NCBI GenBank assembly: GCA_044221315.1
Contig: JBGAPK010000001.1
Coordinates: forward strand, 62,001-126,000
DNA from: JAFEBO01 sp044221315
GTDB taxonomy: Bacteria; Planctomycetota; Phycisphaerae; Phycisphaerales; UBA1924
Reading direction: 5' to 3'
Length of the DNA: 64,000 nucleotides
Positions within the stretch are counted from its first letter, which is position 1; every line of letters starts with the position of its first letter. Made by a program: the position numbers and the translations under genes. This document shows, piece by piece, positions 51,095-59,468 of this stretch. Under the pieces are notes generated by a model, which had not been told where the DNA came from, did not search any database, and saw only the letters and a program-made list of their open reading frames with translations.

Positions 51095-51871
51095 CTACTT
51101 GCTCGGCTCGGTCGACCCCGCCGGCTTGAGGTTGGTTGTCGCCCGCGCGCCCTTGCGGGTGTAGTCGAGCTGCATCATCTTGTTCTCTTTGCCGTCCTTG
51201 CCCGTCTCGAAGAATTCGGACGTGTAATTGTCCGGCCCCTTGAACGTCGTGACTTCGCGGGTCGCCTTCTTCTCACCGTCGGGCTCAACAAAGGTGCCGT
51301 TCCAGGTAAACGTGTTGCCGTCGCTCGAGCAGGTGCCGGTCGAATTCCACATGCCGGTGCTCATGTTGTCGAGCCAGCAGGCCTCGTACTGCTTGGTGTT
51401 GTTGTTGAAGCCGATCGCCAGCCGTCCCTCGAAGGGCTGGCCCATCATCTCGCTCTTGTACGTCATGAACACGAAGCGCCCGCCGAAATCGGACTTGGTC
51501 GTCGCAAACCCCGTCGATTCTTCCGGTGGGGCGCCGGGCGCCATCCACATCGAGGCCTTCACATCCCATTCGCCGACGAACTTGCCGAGCTTCTGATGCT
51601 GCTCGCCCGGCGTCATCGACTTCATCATCTCTTCCATCTTTTTGGGGTCCATCCCTTGCATCGCGTCGGCGCCCTTCTTCTGGGCGTCCTTCGCAGCGTC
51701 CTGAGCGCCCTGCATCGTCTTCTTCGCGGCGTCAGTTGTCTGATCGACCTGCTTCTGTTGCCCCTGCATCTGCGTCGGCATGGACGGTTTGTCGTCCGCG
51801 AACGCAAAGCTCGAACACGCCATACAGATTCCGGCGCACATCGCGATGAGACTGGTTTGTTTGCGGGCCAC
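51095..51871 (-). CDS. Exported DUF1579 protein
   Basis: 258 residues. The N-terminus is a signal peptide (SLIAMCAGICMACSSFAFAD). Residues ~25-85 are a helical, lysine/glutamine-rich region (QQKQVDQTTDAAKKTMQG, DAAKDAQKKGADAMQG), and the rest is the DUF1579 beta-barrel: FVGEWDVKASMWMAPG, FGGRFVFMTYKSEMMGQPFEG, IGFNNNTKQYEACWLDNMST. DUF1579 domains are of unknown function. I use the GTG at 51871 because CGGAG lies eight bases before it; a GTG at 51880 has no spaced site. Confidence 0.88.
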   Translation of the reverse strand: MARKQTSLIAMCAGICMACSSFAFADDKPSMPTQMQGQQKQVDQTTDAAKKTMQGAQDAAKDAQKKGADAMQGMDPKKMEEMMKSMTPGEQHQKLGKFVGEWDVKASMWMAPGAPPEESTGFATTKSDFGGRFVFMTYKSEMMGQPFEGRLAIGFNNNTKQYEACWLDNMSTGMWNSTGTCSSDGNTFTWNGTFVEPDGEKKATREVTTFKGPDNYTSEFFETGKDGKENKMMQLDYTRKGARATTNLKPAGSTEPSK

Positions 51872-52025
51872 TTGATCCACTCCGTGTGTGTTTTTGTGCC
51901 GCCCAAACTGGGCGACACATGCCTTCGGCGGTTCTCACCCGGGCTCCCTGACCGGCGCGCTCCGTGAATCCGCGCCGGGGTCGGGTGAGGAAGACGCTCA
52001 GAGCATATCAGGTTTTTGGACGGGT

Positions 52026-52040
52026 CGGGCAAATTGCCCG
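52026..52040. promoter_or_regulatory. Inverted repeat upstream of the DUF1579 gene
   Basis: CGGGCAA-A-TTGCCCG, a perfect 7-1-7 repeat in the AT-rich gap between the ribB-like gene and the DUF1579 gene. It could be an operator; as a terminator it lacks a following T-run. Confidence 0.35.
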
Positions 52041-52097
52041 CACAATTACCATAAGTACATATTACATATGATTTTAGAGCATCGGATTTTGATGTCC

Positions 52098-53264
52098 CTA
52101 GGACCCAACTCGCACGCGTTCAACGATCTCCAGCCCAAAACCATCCAGCCCCGGCATCTCGCGCATCGAGTTCGTGATCAGCCGCAAGCGCGAAAGCCCG
52201 AGGTCCCGGAGGATCTGCCCGCCCACGCCATAATCGCGCTGCGTCTGCGATGCGACCCCCGCAGTGGACGCACCGCGAGGGTCATCTGCCGGAATTTTCC
52301 GAGGCGCTTGGAGCAGTGCCTCCAAGTCATCTTCCGGCTCGTCGGGCATTTCGGTGCGCAGATAGACAACCGCGCCGCGCCCTTCTTTCGCGATCAGTTT
52401 GAGCGCTTGCCGCAGCAGGTCGCCGCTGGAAAGAGCGGTGCCGTCGGTCAGTTCAGCGAACACGTCGCCGAGAAGATGCCGCCGGTGCATGCGGACCAGA
52501 GTCGGCGCCGCGCCGGCCGGAGAGAATCCAATCCCACCCATCGTCAGCGCCAGGTGGGGCAGCGTGTCCACCGCCGACTCGTACGCGATCGCGTCAAACT
52601 CGCCGAAGGCCGTCTTCACCTTCCGCGGCGTGGAAACCCGCTTGATCAGGCTGGTTTCCCGCAGCCGATGGGCGATGAGTTGCGCCACGCTGCACATCTT
52701 GATCGCGTGCTTCTTGCAGAAGACCTCCAGGTCGGGCACCCGGGCCATCTCCCCGTCGTCGCGCATGATCTCGATGATCGCCGCGGCCGGGTACAGCCCC
52801 GCCATGCGGCAGAGATCCACCGACCCCTCCGTCTGCCCCGTCCGGACCAGCACGCCCCCATCGCGCGACCGGAGCGGGTTGATGTGCCCCGGTCGCACGA
52901 AATCCCCCGGGCGCGTGCTCGGATCGATCATCATCTGAATGCAGCGGGCCCGCTCGCGAGCCGAAACGCCGGTCGTGAAACCATGCTTGGGGTGCCCGTC
53001 GATCGTGACCGTAAAAGCCGTGCCCCGGCTGGACGTATTGGTCTGCGATTGAGGGCTGAGGTCCAGCCGGTCGCAATCGGCCTCGGTCAGCGACAGGCAC
53101 AGATACCCCCGGGCCGCCGTCAGCATGAAGGTGATGGTCTCCGGCGTGGCGAACTGGGCCGGCAGCACGAGATCACCCTCGTTTTCCCGGTCTTCGTCGT
53201 CGGTCAGGACCACCATCCGCCCGGCGCGCAGGTCATCGAGGATTTCGGGGATCGGAGAGAACAC
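52098..53264 (-). CDS. ribB: RibBA-like protein: DHBP synthase with degenerate cyclohydrolase II half
   Basis: 388 residues. The N-terminal ~205 residues are a full 3,4-dihydroxy-2-butanone-4-phosphate synthase: DDEDRENEGDLVLPAQ, HPKHGFTTGVSARERA, RPGHINPLRSRDGGVLVRTG, EGSVDLCRMAGL. The C-terminal half keeps GTP cyclohydrolase II landmarks (LVRMHRRHLLGDVF, AKEGRGAVVYLRTE) but lacks the zinc cysteines (family HxxCxTGD and RCDCG, here HRRHLLGD and no CDC). So only the RibB step of riboflavin synthesis is expected. Start at the GTG 53264 gives MFSPIPEILDDLRAGRM; the open frame runs on to 53360 through a repeat. Confidence 0.88.
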   Translation of the reverse strand: MFSPIPEILDDLRAGRMVVLTDDEDRENEGDLVLPAQFATPETITFMLTAARGYLCLSLTEADCDRLDLSPQSQTNTSSRGTAFTVTIDGHPKHGFTTGVSARERARCIQMMIDPSTRPGDFVRPGHINPLRSRDGGVLVRTGQTEGSVDLCRMAGLYPAAAIIEIMRDDGEMARVPDLEVFCKKHAIKMCSVAQLIAHRLRETSLIKRVSTPRKVKTAFGEFDAIAYESAVDTLPHLALTMGGIGFSPAGAAPTLVRMHRRHLLGDVFAELTDGTALSSGDLLRQALKLIAKEGRGAVVYLRTEMPDEPEDDLEALLQAPRKIPADDPRGASTAGVASQTQRDYGVGGQILRDLGLSRLRLITNSMREMPGLDGFGLEIVERVRVGS

Positions 53265-53309
53265 GGTGCTGATTGTTCGCGGGCGGGGGCCCTGAAAGAA
53301 GGATTTCAA

Positions 53310-53341
53310 CACGGGGCGCCACGGAGAACACGGAGAAAGGC
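53310..53341. repeat. Dispersed CCACGGAGAACACGGAGAA-type repeat
   Basis: The sequence GGCGCCACGGAGAACACGGAG with two ACGGAGAA copies lies between the ribB-like gene and the gene at 53405. It belongs to the same class of short GC-rich dispersed sequences as the pair at 45620. Confidence 0.45.
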
Positions 53342-53404
53342 GAAAGGCCGAGAAGAGCAAATAGGCCGGTGAAAGGACGGGGTCGTAAATCCGAGTAAAG
53401 CGTC

Positions 53405-54205
53405 ATGCCCGACGCACTCTCCATGGCATTGCGGGTCGCCACAACGCCTATCTGGCTGCTCTGGCGCGGGTATCTCCTGCTCTGGTGGGCCTTTGACGAT
53501 TCGTCGGAACGGGCGGTTGCGAGGCTGACGGCCAAGACCACGTCCGCCGTTGACGTGCCCCCGCCGCGCTTCGCCGAAGGCAGCGACAGCAGCCAGGGCA
53601 GCGCGTTCGAGGTGGTAGACAGCCGCCCCCCCAAGAAAGAACTTCCGCCCCCGATGCCGGTCCCGACCGGGCTCCTCCGGGGTGGCTTTGTTGGCTCGAT
53701 GGCATTGTGCTCGATGCTGGCGATCGTGACCGGAGGCCTTTCCGCTTCGAACGTCCTCTCCGGACCTCGGGCCGGGGCGCTGTGGGCCTGGGCGTGCACG
53801 GTCGTCCTCTGCGGCAGCGTGCTGCTCGTTCGAGGTGTGGCAAGAAAGCGATGGGAACGGCCCAAGGGCGCCGTGGCCCGGGCCAAGGACGCGTGCGTCG
53901 GTGCGGCAAAGGGCGTGTGCGTTGGCATCCGAAACAAGTTCGGCACGCTAAAGAAGCCGGTGTCCGGCGCCGGCCCCACTCCGCCAAAGCCCGAAACTCC
54001 AGCCGCGGCGAAGGCTGAGACTGCGAAACCGATTGACAACCCATACGGCGCTGCCGCGTTTCGGCGGGCCGTCAAGAGCTTGGTGCCTGCGGTCGCGCGA
54101 GGGGCGCGAGGCGTTCTCGACCCCTTGCGCGATCGCGCTTCGAAGGGCTTTGCCTGGGCCGCGGAGAAGAGCCGCCGGGATGAGTCTCACTCGAAAGCGG
54201 CCTGA
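53405..54205 (+). CDS. Hypothetical membrane protein
   Basis: 266 residues. It has one amphipathic aromatic segment near the N-terminus (TTPIWLLWRGYLLLWWAFDD), two transmembrane helices (~95-115 GFVGSMALCSMLAIVTGG and ~125-145 WACTVVLCGSVLLVRG), then a basic region with repeated AKDACVGAAKGVCVGIRNK and a proline/alanine/lysine-rich tail. I recognise no domain. The proline/alanine linker and basic helices suggest a cytoplasmic tail that binds acidic partners, which is only a guess. It is 15 bases upstream of the methyltransferase. Confidence 0.65.
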   Translation: MPDALSMALRVATTPIWLLWRGYLLLWWAFDDSSERAVARLTAKTTSAVDVPPPRFAEGSDSSQGSAFEVVDSRPPKKELPPPMPVPTGLLRGGFVGSMALCSMLAIVTGGLSASNVLSGPRAGALWAWACTVVLCGSVLLVRGVARKRWERPKGAVARAKDACVGAAKGVCVGIRNKFGTLKKPVSGAGPTPPKPETPAAAKAETAKPIDNPYGAAAFRRAVKSLVPAVARGARGVLDPLRDRASKGFAWAAEKSRRDESHSKAA

Positions 54206-54220
54206 CGTCTATCGTGCGGC

Positions 54221-54898
54221 ATGGAGATGACCGCCGAACGCTGGGCGTATCTGTGCAAATATCTGAAGGACGTGTTTGCGCGGGAAGATGGACCGCAGGC
54301 GGAGATCATGCCCCGTGCGCTCGCCGCGGGACTTCCGGATATCGCTGTTAGCCCGGAGACGGGGCGATTTCTCCAAGTAATCGCATCGATGGCGGGGCGG
54401 AGCGGGGCCGCGAAGCTCGCGCTTGAGTTCGGGACACTTGCCGGCTATTCGAGCGTGTGGATCGCGCGCGGGATGGCGCCCGACGGGCGGCTGATCACGA
54501 TTGAAATGAGCACGCTCCACGCCGCGCAAGCGGCGGAAAGTGTGCGACGGTGCGGGTTTGAAGACCGAGTTTCGATCCGCCAGGGGCGCATTCTCGAAGT
54601 GTTGCCCAAGCTCGCGAAGGAAATCGGGCCGGAGAGCGTGGACCTGGTGTTCATCGACGCGCTCAAGAGCGAGTATCCGGCATACCTGGAAGCGGTGCTG
54701 CCGCTGGTGCGGTCGGGGGGCGTACTGCTCTTTGACAATGCGCTCGCCAGCCGCTGGACGATGGACATGGGGCCGGGGAAGGACGCGGACCGGGACACGA
54801 TGGATGCGCTGAACCGGGCGATGTCGGTGGACCCGCGCTTGACGGCGTGCTGCGTTCCGATCGGGAACGGGGTGGCAATGGCGCGGAAGAATGGATGA
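54221..54898 (+). CDS. SAM-dependent O-methyltransferase (CCoAOMT type)
   Basis: 225 residues. Typical order of the caffeoyl-CoA-type family: SPETGRFLQVIASMAG, the SAM-binding ALEFGTLAGYSSVWIARGM, RLITIEMSTLHAAQAAESV, VDLVFIDALKSEYPAYLEAVLPLVRSGG (quoted in part, LVFIDALKSEYPAYL) and LLFDNALASRWTMD. The aspartate in FIDAL and DNAL are the metal-binding residues of these enzymes. The acceptor is unknown. It abuts the following CMD-family gene, whose first possible start follows the stop directly. Confidence 0.87.
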   Translation: MEMTAERWAYLCKYLKDVFAREDGPQAEIMPRALAAGLPDIAVSPETGRFLQVIASMAGRSGAAKLALEFGTLAGYSSVWIARGMAPDGRLITIEMSTLHAAQAAESVRRCGFEDRVSIRQGRILEVLPKLAKEIGPESVDLVFIDALKSEYPAYLEAVLPLVRSGGVLLFDNALASRWTMDMGPGKDADRDTMDALNRAMSVDPRLTACCVPIGNGVAMARKNG

Positions 54899-54919
54899 AT
54901 GCGGCCCGTACCATCGGGC

Positions 54920-55345
54920 ATGGCGCAGAACACTTCGCGATACGAACAGTTTCAGGCGTACCGGACCCGCATGAACGCGCGGATTCTGGGGGATGACAAG
55001 GAACGTGCCGCGGCGGGGGCATCCCGCGCGGGCGGCGCGGTGGCGCCGGGCGGAACGCTGGTGACCAAGCGGTTTTTCTCGCTGGATCATCAGACGTACT
55101 CGGAGGGCGCGCTGCCGGTCAAGACCAAGGAGTTGCTGGGGCTCACCGCCTCGGCGGTCTTGCGCTGCGATGACTGCATCGCCTACCACGTCGATCAATG
55201 CGTGAAACTGGGTTTCCGTGACGAGGAGATCTGGGAGGCTCTTGATGTCGCCCTGATCATCGGCGGGAGCATTGTCATCCCGCACCTGCGCCGGGCGGTT
55301 GAGTTTCTCGATCAGGCGCGCGGGGCAGGGGCGGCGGGAACGTAA
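54920..55345 (+). CDS. Carboxymuconolactone decarboxylase/AhpD-family protein with CxxC
   Basis: 141 residues from the ATG at 54920 (an earlier ATG at 54899 is possible). Family landmarks: LPVKTKELLGLTASAVLRCDDC then IAYHVDQCVKLGF, with an intact redox pair CDDC followed by histidine, and EEIWEALDVALIIGGSI. In AhpD the pair reduces peroxiredoxin; other members act on protocatechuate derivatives. It lies in the same direction as the methyltransferase and tRNA nucleotidyltransferase genes, separated by a few bases, so probably one transcript. Confidence 0.88.
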   Translation: MAQNTSRYEQFQAYRTRMNARILGDDKERAAAGASRAGGAVAPGGTLVTKRFFSLDHQTYSEGALPVKTKELLGLTASAVLRCDDCIAYHVDQCVKLGFRDEEIWEALDVALIIGGSIVIPHLRRAVEFLDQARGAGAAGT

Positions 55346-55354
55346 ACTCGTTTG

Positions 55355-56647
55355 ATGGATCAGGGCTCGGCCAACGCGCGCGAGGTCGCCACCGGGATCG
55401 TGCGGACGCTGCGCGAGAAGGGGCACGTGGCGTATTTCGCGGGCGGATGCGTGCGTGATGAGTTGCTGGGGCTGACGCCGAGCGACTATGACGTGGCGAC
55501 GGATGCCCGGCCCGAAACGATCACCGCCCTGTTTCCGAGGACGGCGCAGGTGGGTGCAGCGTTTGGCGTGGTGCTCGTGCGGCACAGGGGAGTGAGCGTG
55601 GAGGTTGCCACGTTCCGGTCCGATGGGCAGTACACCGATAAGCGCCGGCCCGATGTTGTGACATTCGCCGATGAGATCGCGGACGCCCGGCGCCGTGACT
55701 TCACGATGAATGCGCTCTTTCTCGATCCGCTTCGCGCGCCCGACGATCCATCCCGGATCATCGACCATGTCGGCGGGGTGAAGGACCTGCACGCCAAAGT
55801 TCTACGGGCCGTTGGTGACGCGGACAAGCGGCTTGCGGAGGATCACCTCAGGGCGTTGCGGGCGGTTCGCCTGGCGACGCGATTGGAGCTGGCGCTCGAA
55901 CGTGGGACGGCGGAGGCGATCCGGCGGCACGCTTCGGAATTGCGGGGAGTCAGCCGCGAGCGAATCGGGGACGAGGTGCGGCTGATGCTCACGCACAAGT
56001 CGCGTGCTGTGGCGTTGGACCTGTTGACCGATCTCGCGCTCGACGTGCCGGCGCTGGGGCGCCCCCACCAATCGCCGCACGCGGCCGACCGGTACGCTCA
56101 CCTGCGAGGACTGGTCCTGAACGGATCCGGGCCGGTGTTTGCCGCGGCGCTCGCGGCGACACTTCTCGATCGGGAGGGCGAGTCGCTTGTGGCGGAGACC
56201 GCTCGGAGCGAAGGGCTTCGGCTTGAAGTAGTTCGCGTCACGCGGGCGTCGCTTTGCCTGAGCAACGATGAACGGGACGATTGCCTGGCAATCCTCCGGG
56301 CGCTGGCGCTGCTTGGTGGATCGTGGAAATCACTCGGCGTCGCGGCGCAGAAGCGTGCCGCGGCGGGGAACGGATTTTCCTGGGCGTTGGAAATAGTGGA
56401 AGCTGTCCGCAAGGCCCAAGCGGAGCAAGTCCGGGCGCGGGTTCGTGAACTGTCCGGAACCGCCGGAGGGCTAAGCCCGATTCCATTCGTGACCGGGGAT
56501 GACCTTGTCGAGGCCGGATTCAAGCCCGGGCCGGGGTTCCGGAAGATCCTGGATTCGATTTACGACGCCCAGCTCGAGGGGCGGGTGAGTTCCGCGGAGG
56601 GAGCGATGGCGATGGCTCGGGAACTTGGGGGGGCGCCCGGCGTCTAA
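55355..56647 (+). CDS. tRNA nucleotidyltransferase/poly(A) polymerase family
   Basis: 430 residues. The class II core shows FAGGCVRDELLGLTPSDYDVA, with the DxD metal pair in SDYDVA, then VEVATFRSDG, RRRDFTMNALFLDP and the LRAVRLATRL segment that follows in CCA-adding enzymes. Its C-terminal half is helical. These enzymes add CCA to tRNA 3' ends or add A tails; which is not decidable by eye, but CCA addition fits: the tRNA here lacks an encoded CCA. The TTG at 55352 directly precedes the ATG used. It starts nine bases after the CMD gene. Confidence 0.9.
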   Translation: MDQGSANAREVATGIVRTLREKGHVAYFAGGCVRDELLGLTPSDYDVATDARPETITALFPRTAQVGAAFGVVLVRHRGVSVEVATFRSDGQYTDKRRPDVVTFADEIADARRRDFTMNALFLDPLRAPDDPSRIIDHVGGVKDLHAKVLRAVGDADKRLAEDHLRALRAVRLATRLELALERGTAEAIRRHASELRGVSRERIGDEVRLMLTHKSRAVALDLLTDLALDVPALGRPHQSPHAADRYAHLRGLVLNGSGPVFAAALAATLLDREGESLVAETARSEGLRLEVVRVTRASLCLSNDERDDCLAILRALALLGGSWKSLGVAAQKRAAAGNGFSWALEIVEAVRKAQAEQVRARVRELSGTAGGLSPIPFVTGDDLVEAGFKPGPGFRKILDSIYDAQLEGRVSSAEGAMAMARELGGAPGV

Positions 56648-56748
56648 CCTTGTACGAACCGATTTGACGTTTCACACCGGGTACTCCCCGGGTCGGAAGA
56701 AGTGCCGAGGCCGGGCTGTCCCGGTCGCTGGATCCGGAGGCTTGATCG

Positions 56749-57915
56749 ATGCTGAAGCTGATTGGCAAACTGAGTCGGACACTCGTGGGCGCCGTCGTGG
56801 GCGTCGCGGTCGCGCTGGGCGGGCTTTCGACGCCGGCTCACGCGCAGGACGCGACTGGCAAGCGGGTGTACATGATCGATCTGAGCGGTGAGTTTGGCTA
56901 CGACATCAGCCAGACTCCCATACGCCAGGCGATGCGCGACGCGAGAAACAACAACGCCGACGTCGTGATCGTCAAGCTCGACGCGAAGTGGGAGCGGGAC
57001 GAGACGACACCACTCCCGGACAATGTTGCCCAGTTTGATGAGTTGTTCCGGGCTCAGAAGATCATGCCGATCTTCGGCGACGAGCTTTATCGCGAATGGC
57101 CCAAGACGCCGCGGGTGGTGATGTGGGTGAAGAGGGCGATGGGCGGTCCGGCTTTTATCCCGTTTGTTGCTCCCGAGATCTACTTCACGAGCGACGGAAA
57201 GATGGGAGGGATCGGCGGGATCGGCGTCATGCTGGAAGGCAAGGGCGACGAGGTTGTCAGGCAGAAGCAATACTCGCTGCGGATGGCCCGTGCGGAGGGA
57301 TTCCTGATCCGCAGCGGCTACGACCCCAAGATCATCAACGCGATGTGCCGCCCCGGGTACCTCCTGACCTACCGGATGGAGGGTGGCAGCCCGGTGTTCT
57401 TCAACCGCGCGCCCGAGCGCCCGGATGAGTTTGCGCTGACGTCCGGCGAGATGAAGGACTCGATGGAAGAGAGTGTCCGCGGCCAGACCAGGGCGGTGCT
57501 GACGCTCAATGCCGACACGGCGCGGGCGATCGGCGTCTCCAAGGGCACGGCGGACAATCTGGACGACCTGATCTTCCAGCTCGGGCTCTCCCGCAATTCG
57601 CAGATCGTCGATGGGAATTCCAAGCGCATCCTGGAGGGCTGGAAGCGGGATCTGACCAACGCTTCCAAATCGATCAAGAAGACCTACGAGGAGCTATCGC
57701 AGGGAATGTCGGGCCAGGGGGGCAGCTCGTACGAGGCGCGGACGCAGGCCCGCGGTAAACAGCTCCGCGCCATCGACGAGATCATCGCCCTGCTCAAGCG
57801 CTACGAAGAGGCCTTCGGGCCACGCTGGCACGGGCAGAACGGCATTCCCAACATCGCCGACTTCGAGCTTCAGAAAGAGCAACTCCAACTCCAGCAACTG
57901 GTTGACAAGAAGTAA
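56749..57915 (+). CDS. Exported ClpP/crotonase-fold protein lacking the expected serine
   Basis: 388 residues. GGAGG lies eight bases before the ATG, and a signal peptide follows (TLVGAVVGVAVALGGLSTPAHA). The fold of SppA/NfeD-type proteases is suggested by VVIVKLDAKWE, VVMWVKRAMGGPAFIPFVAPEI (quoted in part, WVKRAMGGPAFIPF) and YFTSDGKMGGIGGIGV. Where active proteases have a serine (ASAGA-like), this reads MGGPA, so the nucleophile is absent. C-terminal ~120 residues are helical and charged. The next gene, 37 bases away, is a relative that keeps a serine at the equivalent site. Confidence 0.7.
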   Translation: MLKLIGKLSRTLVGAVVGVAVALGGLSTPAHAQDATGKRVYMIDLSGEFGYDISQTPIRQAMRDARNNNADVVIVKLDAKWERDETTPLPDNVAQFDELFRAQKIMPIFGDELYREWPKTPRVVMWVKRAMGGPAFIPFVAPEIYFTSDGKMGGIGGIGVMLEGKGDEVVRQKQYSLRMARAEGFLIRSGYDPKIINAMCRPGYLLTYRMEGGSPVFFNRAPERPDEFALTSGEMKDSMEESVRGQTRAVLTLNADTARAIGVSKGTADNLDDLIFQLGLSRNSQIVDGNSKRILEGWKRDLTNASKSIKKTYEELSQGMSGQGGSSYEARTQARGKQLRAIDEIIALLKRYEEAFGPRWHGQNGIPNIADFELQKEQLQLQQLVDKK

Positions 57916-57952
57916 TCCGCCGACTGAACCCGCTCATTGACAAGGGAATCAC

Positions 57953-59326
57953 ATGAAACTGTTCGGATCAATCAACCTTGCCTGTCTCGCTCTTGCCGCG
58001 GTCATTGGCGCTTCGGCGCTGACGTCCGTTGCGTTTGCCGCGGACGGTGCAACGCGGGCCAAGATCACGCTCAAGGACGGCAAGACCCTCGAGGGAACGA
58101 TCGTCCGCGAGGCGGAAGGCATCGTCTGGCTGAAGATCAAGACGGGCGCTTCGGAAGAAGTCCGGATGCTCACGCCCGACGAGGTGAGCAAGATCGATCG
58201 CGAGGCGGGGAGCGAAACGAGCACGCCTGCTCCGAAGGCTCCGGCGCCGACACCGGCCTCCAATCCGGCTCCCGCTACGGCAGCGCCCGCCGAACCGGCC
58301 AAAGAAGCGCCGGCGGCAACCGAGTCCACTCCGGCCTCAACACCACATACCGGGGCTCCGCGTGCGGCGATCATCACGCTGGGAGAAGGCGGCGACAAGG
58401 ACATGGTCGGTGTCTATGTCATGGCCAAGGCGCTTCACGATGCGATCCCCCTGCTGAAGCAGGAGAAAGTCGACATTGTGGTGTTCCGCATCAACTCCGG
58501 CGGCGGGTACGGGTACGAAGTTCAAAAACTGTCGGACGTTATTTACAACGAATACCGCAAGAACTTCCGCACCGTGGCCTGGGTTGACTGGGCGATTTCG
58601 GCCGCGGCCATGACGTCGCACGCGATCGAGGAGATCTACATGACGCCCGAGGGCGCGTACGGCGCCTGCACGGGCTGGAGCGGCGATCTGGTCGCCGTGA
58701 AGGATCGCGGACTCGAAGAGATGCTGTTCCAGATGGAGAAGATCTCGACGCGCGGTAACCACGATGCCCGGATCATGCGGGCCATGCAGATCATGGAGCC
58801 CCTGAGCGCCACGGTGTCTCCCAACGGTGATGTCACTTATTACCAGGACACGACCTCGGGCGATATCGTGCTGAATCCCAAGGGACGCGTGCTGACGTTC
58901 AATTCGCAGACCGCGGCCAAGGTCCGCTTCTCGTCGGGCACGGCCGGGACGCTGGACGAATTGGCCAAGGCGATGCAGTTGCCTGAGGTCGAGTGGGTCG
59001 GCGTGAAGAAGCCGGGCTACATGTGGCCGATCTGCAAGGCCGAGCAGGCGCAGATGGACTTCCGCGAGAAGACCGCCCGCGATGAGGCGGCTTTCCAGGA
59101 ATACGTGCAGATTCTCAATGCCGCGCTGGGCATGCAGGCCACCGACGACGAGACCAGGGCGAAGCTGGCGGGCAAGGCACGCGAGATGATGAACAAGATC
59201 ATCGCGGCGGTGAACAACAACCCGAACATGGCCCTGTTCAAGTTCAACATCATGCCCGACAAGTTCAAGGAAGAGTGGATCGAGCCGACCGAGAAGAAGA
59301 TCAAGGAAATGACCAAGAAGAAGTAA
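57953..59326 (+). CDS. Exported ClpP/crotonase-fold protein with SH3-like N-terminal domain
   Basis: 457 residues. Signal peptide ACLALAAVIGASALTSVAFA. Residues ~30-85 form a small barrel with KITLKDGKTLEGTIVREAEG and VRMLTPDEVSKIDRE, then a proline/alanine-rich linker to ~130. The protease-like domain shows IVVFRINSGGGYGYE, WVDWAISAAAMTSHAIEEIY (serine near residue 215), and the YMTPEGAYGACTGWSG loop. The serine position fits the SppA/NfeD nucleophile. AAGG precedes the ATG. The gene pair resembles an inactive/active heteromer; that is inference. A strong terminator follows. Confidence 0.75.
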   Translation: MKLFGSINLACLALAAVIGASALTSVAFAADGATRAKITLKDGKTLEGTIVREAEGIVWLKIKTGASEEVRMLTPDEVSKIDREAGSETSTPAPKAPAPTPASNPAPATAAPAEPAKEAPAATESTPASTPHTGAPRAAIITLGEGGDKDMVGVYVMAKALHDAIPLLKQEKVDIVVFRINSGGGYGYEVQKLSDVIYNEYRKNFRTVAWVDWAISAAAMTSHAIEEIYMTPEGAYGACTGWSGDLVAVKDRGLEEMLFQMEKISTRGNHDARIMRAMQIMEPLSATVSPNGDVTYYQDTTSGDIVLNPKGRVLTFNSQTAAKVRFSSGTAGTLDELAKAMQLPEVEWVGVKKPGYMWPICKAEQAQMDFREKTARDEAAFQEYVQILNAALGMQATDDETRAKLAGKAREMMNKIIAAVNNNPNMALFKFNIMPDKFKEEWIEPTEKKIKEMTKKK

Positions 59327-59353
59327 GCTCCGTTTACAATTCTGCCCCCTCCG

Positions 59354-59377
59354 CGCCGCGGCCGCCGCGGCGTTTTT
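59354..59377 (+). terminator. Rho-independent terminator
   Basis: CGCCGCGG-CCG-CCGCGGCG stem followed by TTTTT, 27 bases after the stop of the second ClpP-fold gene. Confidence 0.8.
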
Positions 59378-59468
59378 CATTGCCACCCATCACTACGATG
59401 GCCGGTAGGCAGGGGTCGGCCTGCCTGGCCGGCGCGGCTTCCTATTCCTTTTCCCCGGAGAGCCTTCC

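Noticed and set aside
51888..53372. Long plus-strand frame across the ribB-like gene
   Set aside because: Antisense shadow rich in arginine; it also runs through the intergenic repeats.
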